Shown: piece by piece, positions 35,900 to 43,407 of the stretch
Position numbering within the stretch: position 1 is the stretch's first letter
Layout of the letters: each line of letters begins with the position of its first letter
DNA from: Zygnema cylindricum
Lineage: Eukaryota; Streptophyta; Zygnematophyceae; Zygnematales; Zygnemataceae
Length of the DNA stretch: 43,407 nucleotides
Direction: 5' to 3'
NCBI GenBank assembly: GCA_037447655.1
Contig: JBBHKE010000166.1
Location: forward strand, 1-43,407
Made by a program: the position numbers and the translations under genes
Notes under the pieces: model-generated
The model's database searches: none
What the model saw: only the letters and a program-made list of their open reading frames with translations
What the model was told of the DNA's origin: nothing

Positions 35900-36393
35900 T
35901 ACACCGCGCATCGTAATTAGAGTAATGAAAAAATTAGAGTAAAAAAAGAGAAAAAAATAATTGGAGTAACTTACTCTAATTTATGTGATAGAACTGATTT
36001 AGAAAGGAATTTACTCTAATTTATGCGGTGTACTCTAATTTGTCAAGTTAATATCCTCTACTGTAAATAAGGTATTCGTACAGAATCTGACAAAACGTAC
36101 AGTTTATCGTCACTATGACGTTTGCAATAAAACGCAATTACATGATAAATGGCTTGTATTTAATCATTATCTGTACTTTTATATTAATAAAAGTACAATT
36201 TTGCACGGACGGACGTCATCCGTAATCCACACTATTTAAAACAAACATATATTAGAATTAAAAACGCTAATTAAACCTTACCTTAAATAGTATAATGAAA
36301 AAATTAGAATCATTTACTCTATTTGATGTGATAGAGTCGAAATTTCGAGCGACCGAATTAGAGTAATTTACTCTAATTACGATTCGCGGTGTA
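35900..36393. mobile_element. 494-bp MITE-like element, inverted relative to 34105-34607
   Basis: Same subfamily as 34105-34607 in the opposite orientation. Left end tacaccgcgcatcgtaatta, right end taattacgattcgcggtgta. It holds the uninterrupted version of the site disrupted at 38311. Confidence 0.93.
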
Positions 36394-36909
36394 GTGTATG
36401 TATTCCTTTCAATTGGGAGAGAATTAGGGCTGATTCGGAGTAAAATTATTAATTTAAGTTTAATTGCGGTCGAAGGTTAGGGTGCGTCTCTGTGTGCTTA
36501 AGTAAGGGTTATTTCATGTCATTTTCCTGTAAAATTTAGAGCCGTACCGCGCAGGTTTCAACCGTACGAAGGAATCGCAAATTTGTAGAGTACAATTTGC
36601 GTCATCCTCGACCTTAGGATGTACGGAAATTTGTCGTCTTGTGTTTCTCGACCCACTTCCGCGACAAAAAACGTCATCTTCAACCTTACGTTTAAAACAC
36701 ATGCGCGATGTGTTTTAAAATTAGGTCTTTTTGATAAACAAATAGGAACATATATTTGCATGTGCCGTAATTTTCGATAATTTTCATACGATTTTCGAGA
36801 ACAAATAAAAGTACAAAATTCGCTATGTTTTGTCCGTTTGCATTCTCATACGACGAAGAAAAGTACATAATTGGTTTGGTTTTGTCCGTTTCGGGTTTTT
36901 TTTTTGCAG

Positions 36910-37278
36910 GGGTCTTGAATTTCCGATTCCATTTTACGTCGATCGGATAGGAGACGCAAAGGCAAAGCGCATCTTCTTCAACCGTAAAACTGCACAGGTT
37001 GGAATGCGATACGTCTACAATGTCACGGTAAGACATGCGGCGTCACAAGCAGTTCCAAAAAATATCGTGCGACATCACAAATTGTAAACGTTGACACTGT
37101 CACATGTATTGTCGACGTATACAATCCTCACAACGTAAGTTACGATTTCGTCCTTACAGACATAGGGACACCCGAAATCCGGGTCCGCCGGATCTGCGCT
37201 AAAAAACAAATAAAATTCTCTAAGTTTGAAGTACATAGAGACAATCTAAAGCTAAACTGGGGACGGATGAAGGCATAA
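36910..37278 (+). pseudogene. Unidentified protein-like reading frames, probably frameshifted or spliced
   Basis: After a good acceptor (tttttttttgcag, ending 36909) one frame reads LEFPIPFYVDRIGDAKAKR and FFNRKTAQVGMRYVYNVT and meets a good donor (gtaaga) at 37028. A second frame is open without ATG from 36988 to TAA at 37278 (96 codons) with NVDTVTCIVDVYNPHN, DFVLTDIGTPEIRVRRICAK and FEVHRDNLKLNWGRM. The two overlap in different frames. Composition looks protein-like, with alternating hydrophobic residues typical of beta strands. I recognise no family. It may be a decayed gene, an element-borne gene or two exons. Confidence 0.4.
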
Positions 37279-37484
37279 TTGGATATGAGTTGAATTTCTA
37301 TAGTGCTGACTTAGGGTTGACTTATAGGTAATTTATAGTTGCATTTGAGCGGATAACTATTCAGGGTTAATGTAAATGAATCGCTTCATACTTCTCATCC
37401 CCCAATTCTAAAAATTCCAAATCCAATTTAGACTCTATCAGTTTATGAATTCTTTAATGACTCACATACCTTCATGTCGATCAT

Positions 37485-37692
37485 TTATTAGTTCAAAATT
37501 TGTGATTTCGGTTCAAAATTGTGATTTATGTTCAAAATCATGAATCCTGACTCCAGTTCAAATTATGATTACGGTTGAAAATTCTGCTTCCAATTAAAAA
37601 TTATGTTCCGAGTTTAGTATAAACTTCTAATTGCAGTTCAAAATCGCGATTCCAGTTCATATTTATAGGTTCAGTTCACAATTATGTTTCAT
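37485..37692 (+). repeat. Degenerate 19-bp minisatellite (gttcaaaattgtgattcca)
   Basis: About nine imperfect units, each starting with 'gttcaaaat', with unit length 18 to 25. Confidence 0.75.
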
Positions 37693-38313
37693 AACGCGTA
37701 AAACGTGTCGCATCGTCATGCTACTGTACACCGCGAATCGTGATTAGAATAATGAAAAATTTAGAGTAAAAAAACAAAAAAAAACAATTATAGTAATGAA
37801 CTCTAATTTATGTGATAGAAATTTTTCATAGAGGAAGTTTACTATGATTTATTTAAGTACTCTATATTGGGTTATATCGGTGATAATTATCCGCGCTGAA
37901 ATTATGAACACTAAATTACGTAGACGTTAAAAATCTGTCAGTCCGTATAGTTTTGACGTCATTATGACGTTAGTGCTATTTGTCGCGCGGAATGTCAGTT
38001 AATGTTCACACAGACGACGATGCTGTCGACGGACGAGAGTTATGCGAACGACTTTTTTTCAATGCGATTCATTATTCGTTTAGTGCGATTTCACGTTCGA
38101 GCGCGATTGTATTAAATCATTATTTATACCTTTTTACTTAAAAAAATCAAATTTTGCACGGTCGAACGTCGTCCGTACTCCACACTATTTAAAGCAAACC
38201 TATATTACAATTTTTTTACGCTAATTAAACTCAACTAAATTAGAATAATGAAAAAAATAGAATCGTTTACTCTATTTGATATCATAGAGTCGAAATTTCG
38301 AGCGACCGAATTA

Positions 38314-39026
38314 GGGTGGCGTTCCATCAGGAAATTCTGTAAACGTACGGTCAACATTACAGAGTGCTACATTTTGATCAGTGTACTATCGCGCAGGGTC
38401 TGTAATCCACGTGTACAAATAAGAGTGGTTCTACGTAACATAAGATCGTATTTGAAAATCGTCAAGTATTTTTTACACCGACCAACTTCAACTCGAAATC
38501 GACATTTGCATACCATGTACGTGTGGACCAGGGTATCGTACCACACAAATTTTGTACTTTTTGCAAATGCTTGTCAGACGCCAGCTCATTATTTTTAGGG
38601 TTTCGGCTTTTTCGCGTGACGAATGAGCGCTTCCACAAATAGTGTGAAGAAAGGCCGGTAACAAAAATAATGCAACGAAAGTTCGTTACGAGATCACTTT
38701 CGTGATTGCCGTTGAATTTCTGAATGCATATATCATGTGCGAAATATTTCGATTTCGGTTGGTTGCTGTCTTGACACGTACATTCATTATCCAAGGTGTC
38801 GCGGCTCAAATATTTCTGTAAATGGTGATGTACCTCCCCGAGGTACATCACCATTTCGCGAAAACATATCTAACGGTCATTCTTTACTCCCAGACCTTTG
38901 GAGAATATTGGCAAGATTCTCTGTAATGTTGTTCGCGTATAAAAACAAAATAGCAGGTACGGCGTGGTACGGAGAGGCCCCGATTTCTGTAAAGAACCTC
39001 ACTTTTCGTCTGATGGAACGCCACCC
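38314..39026. mobile_element. 713-bp PIF/Harbinger-like non-autonomous element, nested
   Basis: It starts gggtggcgttccatcag and ends ctgatggaacgccaccc, a perfect 17-bp inverted repeat. It is flanked by TTA at 38311-38313 and 39027-39029. A 3-bp TWA duplication is characteristic of PIF/Harbinger (Tourist-type) elements. A 130-codon frame inside (minus, 38462-38854) has no recognisable transposase or Myb-like motif and may be chance. Confidence 0.88.
38821..38855. repeat. Perfect 15-bp hairpin
   Basis: The arms aatggtgatgtacct and aggtacatcaccatt enclose the loop ccccg. It lies inside the nested element. Confidence 0.95.
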
Positions 39027-39251
39027 TTAGAGTAATTTACTCTAATTACGATTCGCGGTGTACTGTACTTACCGTCGCGTTATGTAGGTTATAACGTCAG
39101 CGTCATCGCTTTTGAACCGTGTAACCGCATAAAAATAACTATATGTTGATGGAATGTCTATCTGCGGTAGATTTTATTTTGAAATCACCGTACCCTGACT
39201 CCTGACAAACCGCCAGCAGAAAATTTATGGTATTTTTCGTACTATCGTCAG

Positions 39252-39454
39252 TACACCGTCGATCGTATTTAGCGTGTAGAAATTATTAGAGTAAAGAAAA
39301 AATTAGCGTCATTACGTCTAGTTCAGTGCCAGGAGACGTGGCAAATTATGGTCCACATCCTTAAATAGCGTCATTTATTCTATTTAAGGTTCAAGGTTTA
39401 AAATTTAGGGGCGCCGAATTAGTGTTCAACACGCTAAATACGATCGACGGTGTA
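39252..39454. mobile_element. 203-bp MITE-like element
   Basis: Ends tacaccgtcgatcgtattta and taaatacgatcgacggtgta are perfectly inverted. Confidence 0.92.
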
Positions 39455-39496
39455 CATACAGAATATGATATCAGCGGCTCAGCGCTAAGTGACGTG

Positions 39497-40039
39497 TACA
39501 CCGCGCATCGTTATTAGTGTCAAAGTTTAAATAGTGTGTAAGTAAATATACCGTCATTGACGCTAATTAAGAATTTGAAAACTAAAAAAAAAGAGGTTTA
39601 TTCTAATTTCAGTGTTAACGCATATTTGGAGCATCAAAATTGGAATTTTTTCTGTACGATTATATACACTATTATATGTATCTGTACAAAATATAAAAAA
39701 TCGTACACCGTAGTGAAATTTAGATTTCCGTACATGTCAGACTAATTTACGTGTAAGACCAATCCCGATTTCTTAGCGCACGTTCTTATGCGTACGAGTC
39801 CGATTTAATTCATTTTTTGTAAAATTTTCACTTGAAAAGGTACATTTATGTACGGTCTGACTTCGACCGTACACCACGCTATTTAGATCTTATTGAACTT
39901 TAGTTCTTTACGCTATTTTGTACGGTACCTCAATTAACGTCAAGGAAAAATTAAAATCATGTATCCTATTTGAGGAAAAAAGTCAAAATTTTAAGAACCC
40001 AATTTAGTGACTTTGACACTAATAATGATGCGCGGTGTA
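39497..40039. mobile_element. 543-bp MITE-like element
   Basis: Ends tacaccgcgcatcgttatta and taataatgatgcgcggtgta are inverted with one mismatch region. The interior is collinear with 19294-19835, with nearly the same length. Confidence 0.92.
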
Positions 40040-40267
40040 GCATACTGTCCGTTTCACCAAAATTGTACTTTTGTGTCGCATGAATATCGCGTCACGACGT
40101 GCTTCGATACACGATACCTCGCATGAAAATGGGACAAGAAATTTTACGAATATCGCATGCGAGATATTGTGACCCGGACAGTTCGATACCCAGAACTGCT
40201 TATAGGAAGAGCTCATGCAACCAAAATAGTAATGTTATGAATCGAGAACCTCTTGCTGAATTTGATT

Positions 40268-40586
40268 TGTATCATTTTTTGACCTACCGATAATCGATAT
40301 ATCAGTTAAGTATATCAAGAAGGCTAATATTGCGATGGAAGTAAGATACATCGCGATGAGTCATCGGGTCGATAACTATCGTGATACCTCCATACATTGG
40401 TTTGCCAGAAAAAAACTCAAAGCCTCCACAACCCCCACGTGGGGGGGGGGGGGGGGGGGGAGGGGGAGGGAATCCTCCATCTATTTTTCATACATTATTT
40501 CCACACTGGAGTTGTACAGACCCACACCTCCCACCAAATATATTGCGATAACTTTTGTATAAGAAAAATCCCGATACACAACACTA
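40268..40586. mobile_element. 5'-truncated hAT-like element with 20-bp G run
   Basis: Matches 6269-6667 (cctaccgataatcgatatat) and ends cgatacacaacacta. It contains G20 at 40441-40460 followed by more G runs, a likely G-quadruplex and a possible sequencing weak point. Confidence 0.7.
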
Positions 40587-40826
40587 CAAAATAGTATTAA
40601 CCCAAGTAGTATTAATCGAAATTGTTTTTTACGAACAGATGAGAATCTCAACGTCCTCTACAAATTTTGCGGAGACTTTGCTGTTCATGAAATCGACAGA
40701 GCCATTGTCGTTAATGAAATCGAAGTAACCAATCCACTCACAACATTACACGGAATACATTTTGTTGTTGATGTGCCATGCAATTACTTATACAAAAACA
40801 CAAATGTTTTGTGGTTTTGCACGTAA
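40563..40826 (+). other. Unidentified 87-residue open frame without start codon
   Basis: Open between stops at 40560 and 40824, with protein-like content: NLNVLYKFCGDFAVHEIDRA, IVVNEIEVTNPLTTLHGIHF, VVDVPCNYLYKNTNVLWF. The first eight codons belong to the end of the hAT-like element. It could be an exon or gene remnant; no family recognised. Confidence 0.35.
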
Positions 40827-42732
40827 AATTATCTCATTAATTATTTTAATGTTGTTGATTTCGCCTCGCCATACATTTCTTAGTGTTTTTGAATTTTTTA
40901 ACAACATGAAACAAAAAAAAATGCGTTATTCTCATGAACGCCAAAGGCGACAATATGAAACAAAAGTTCACAACCACCACTGTTATTACTTTCATGCTTC
41001 ATCCAAGCCATTTTGAAAACGACGGTCGTTTGTCCCCACGTGCCCTTATGACCGTGATTTTGGCATTTTGTGAATCCTCATCTCCGGGTTTGATTTCCCC
41101 AATCCCTCTCAAATGCCCTTTTTTATCCTATTCCGTTGTCGTATCCTGTACTTTCCCAGGTTGCTTTTGTCCTACTTCCTTCATTTCCAAGGCCCGAGGC
41201 GTGCTTCCCAAGTCAACATCCCTCTCGTCTCCAAATTTTCTTACAACCATATTTTAATGCGCGTCCGTCCTATCCTCGGTCTCCCCCCTCCCGATTGTTG
41301 TCTCGTGCCCTTCGATTACCGCCAAGTATTTTCCTCCTTCTCCTAAGCTCGTATGGTCAATCTACATTCCATCTCCTGCATTCGCCGCTTGCCTCCCATT
41401 TCCCCCCAAGCTCCCATGTCCACTCGTTCCATATCCATGTTGGAGGGAGTGACCTGGTCCCACAAGTCCACCTATGCACGCCCTTGGAGGGGCACACTCT
41501 CCTCTTCGGAAAGAGAAATCGTGGTTCCCCAAGTATATGTCAGGCCGTAAGGGGCTCGCAACACGAATTACAATAAATTTACCTCCAAAAGCAAAGATCT
41601 TTATTATTTATGGCTCCAAGTCAAAGTCCTCTTACTTCGAGATTCAAAATTCCCTGTCTAACTCTTGTGTTCATTGAGCAGGAACAGTTTCCATCATTAG
41701 TTGTAGGGCGTCTATCAAAGCCAAGGTAAAAAGCAAGGTTGTCGGCCAATGTTCCCTTTTTCCCTTTTGTTTTAGAAATCCGATAACCAACGTGAGATCT
41801 ACTGCCGGCATATATTCCTCATATGTACCAACAACCCATCACCAAGGCATGCCTATCGGTAATCACCAAGTTATATATGTAAGAAGACAAAAAAGAGAAA
41901 GACGTGGAATTTAGGGCTCTTTTATTGGAAACAGAAAGACAAGTTTTATAGCAGACGACAATCCTTAAGGACATTAAAACCTCACACGTGACCACTCGCT
42001 GGTCCTTGAATCCCATGGCTATGTTTTATGATGGCTCATACAACCCCTACCACATGCTACCATGCTGCCGAGGCGTGACCCAAGGTAGGTGGATTCGTGG
42101 TTCAACCCGCACCACTCCATCTTACACCAGCCTAATAAAAGGTCCCTACAGCTACAGTTCTTTCTTATTCCAGAGGATATAATATGTACAAGATATGACA
42201 TATAGGATACCATATGGCAACATACCAAAGAGCCCCATTTTATGTATAAGGAGGGGTGGCCTTTGGATAGTTGCCTAGCGGTCTTGCTTCCAAATCCACC
42301 GTGCGCCTCTTATAAGTACAAGGAGGCTGTCGTCCGTCCTAGGACACTCGCCTCGATCACATCCGAGATCTACATTTCCCCCCTCCGCATGGTCCCAAGA
42401 CCTTCGGGAGGCTTAATGCCTTTAAACCTTCGGGCCATGTTTCTTTGGCGCAATCGTGAAGTTCCAATGGCGATGGGGAATATCTGTGGCATTTTGTAAT
42501 GTCCATCCATATGTTCCCCCGACCCTCGAAACTTTGGTTATGTTTATCCAAAGATTGGTGGTACCCGACCCGAATTCCCCAAAGTCATGAAATCCTCTGA
42601 AGCGCATGTGTCCCGATCCTGAGGAGCGCGTCAGCATACGAATTCTCCCGTGCCTTCAAGGACTCCTTCCTTATCGAGTCAAGGATCCTTTGCCCCGAGG
42701 CGTACACAGACCTTGACCTCCACACCAATTGC
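40827..42732. other. GC-richer unassigned stretch
   Basis: From about 40990 to 42720 the sequence is clearly less AT-rich than its surroundings, with several overlapping short frames on both strands (for example plus 41136-41576, minus 42422-42637) and none dominant. This looks like a decayed transposable element or an old gene. I could not find a reverse transcriptase, integrase or transposase motif. Confidence 0.35.
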
Positions 42733-42882
42733 TAGTGTTGTTTATCGGTAAGGATTTGGCGATAACCGATATGGACCTTTTTTCGAGTACCCGATAATCG
42801 ATATATTGGTACGATATATCATTATCGGTGTTATCGCCGATAAATAACCGATATTTATCGGTATTTATCGGCGATAACACTA
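42733..42882. mobile_element. 150-bp hAT-like element
   Basis: It starts tagtgttgtttatcggtaag, ends cggcgataacacta, and is flanked by ccaattgc and ccaattac (7 of 8 bases). Internal palindromes built from 'ccgatatttatcgg'. Short member of the 6269-6667 family. Confidence 0.8.
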
Positions 42883-43159
42883 CCAATTACCCTTTTGCCC
42901 TCTGTATAGCCTTTTGATTCCCTTCCTCTATGTATCGCCTGATGATCTGGTGTGCCTTTTCAATCCGAAACTCTTCGTTCGAAATGATCCTATCCCCTTG
43001 TGTGTTTCAGACGTTCCATATATGAACATGTTCCACACCAATTCGACCTAAATTTGCTTTACCGATTTGTCCCTCTTTGTCCCTATGAGCGATCCATGCA
43101 ATTTCCCCTCTTCCTAACCATCATGGCAAACGGGCATGACAAGGATGTGCTTGATGTGC

Positions 43160-43407
43160 CTAGGAGATGTACCTAAAATGATAATAGAACACGGGGAGAT
43201 GTAACTATGTGCTAATAAACATGAGGGGATGTACTTAGTTTGCTAATAAAACATGAGAGATATACTTCCATGTGCTAATGAAACGTGAGGGAAAGTACTT
43301 AATACGCTAATTAGGAGATGAACTTAATGCGCAAAAAAACATAAGCAGATGTACTTAAATGTGTTAATAAAGCACGAGGAGCTGTACGTAATTTGCTAAT
43401 AAGACAC
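43160..43407. repeat. About 31-bp tandem repeat running off the right edge
   Basis: About eight units of the form 'ggagatgtacttaatgtgct' plus 'aataaaacatga', spacing 26 to 32 bases. The array continues past the end of the window. Confidence 0.85.

Larger units (their letters stand above)
37727..39062. mobile_element. 500-bp-subfamily MITE-like element split by a nested insertion
   Basis: Left end tacaccgcgaatcgtgatta, right end taattacgattcgcggtgta. Without the insert (38314-39026 and one TTA) the element is about 620 bases and collinear with 35900-36393. Confidence 0.92.

Noticed and set aside
37485-37692. Possible CRISPR-like array
   Set aside because: Units are contiguous and degenerate with no spacers, in a eukaryotic context.
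42095-42112. ggttcaacccg resembling a tRNA B box
   Set aside because: No matching A box or cloverleaf upstream.

Overview
The window is nuclear DNA from an intron-rich, repeat-rich, AT-rich eukaryote. Both genes I can identify lie on the minus strand, use GT-AG introns and the standard code, and fill about half of the sequence. The two proteins look most like the plant/algal versions of their families. I cannot name the organism; a large-genome alga or other protist would fit. Ten Ns at 16755-16764 mark an assembly gap.

Layout. (1) 56-12569, minus: a gamma-tubulin complex component 5 (GCP5)-like gene in about 16 coding exons. Thirteen consecutive exons (56-11556) join in compatible phase; the 5' end is provisional and the last exons lie beyond the left edge. 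(2) 12570-23754: an 11 kb gene-poor stretch of MITE-like elements, two GC-rich 'CAGAGGTCGC' elements, a CG/TG minisatellite and one unidentified broken reading frame (14916-15527). (3) 23755-33282, minus: a complete seven-exon ArfGAP2/3 (Glo3/AGD8-10-type) gene of 403 codons plus stop. (4) 33283-43407: a second repeat-dense stretch holding the best-preserved transposon copies, two unidentified plus-strand reading frames (36910-37278 and 40563-40826) and a tandem repeat running off the right edge.

The two genes are unrelated housekeeping genes: microtubule nucleation (GCP5) and COPI-coated vesicle traffic (ArfGAP). Nothing suggests they work together; they merely share orientation.

The repeats are the more unusual content. 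One family with ends TA-CACCG...ATCG...TTAG and a TA target site occurs at least 15 times, in introns and between genes. One copy is split by a 713-bp element with its own perfect 17-bp inverted ends and a TTA target duplication, and a second copy in the window preserves the uninterrupted site. A third family (TAGTGTTG ends) has 8-bp target duplications as in hAT elements. CT microsatellites sit directly behind several 5' splice sites, and a decayed copy of the ArfGAP zinc-finger exon start lies in the preceding intron.
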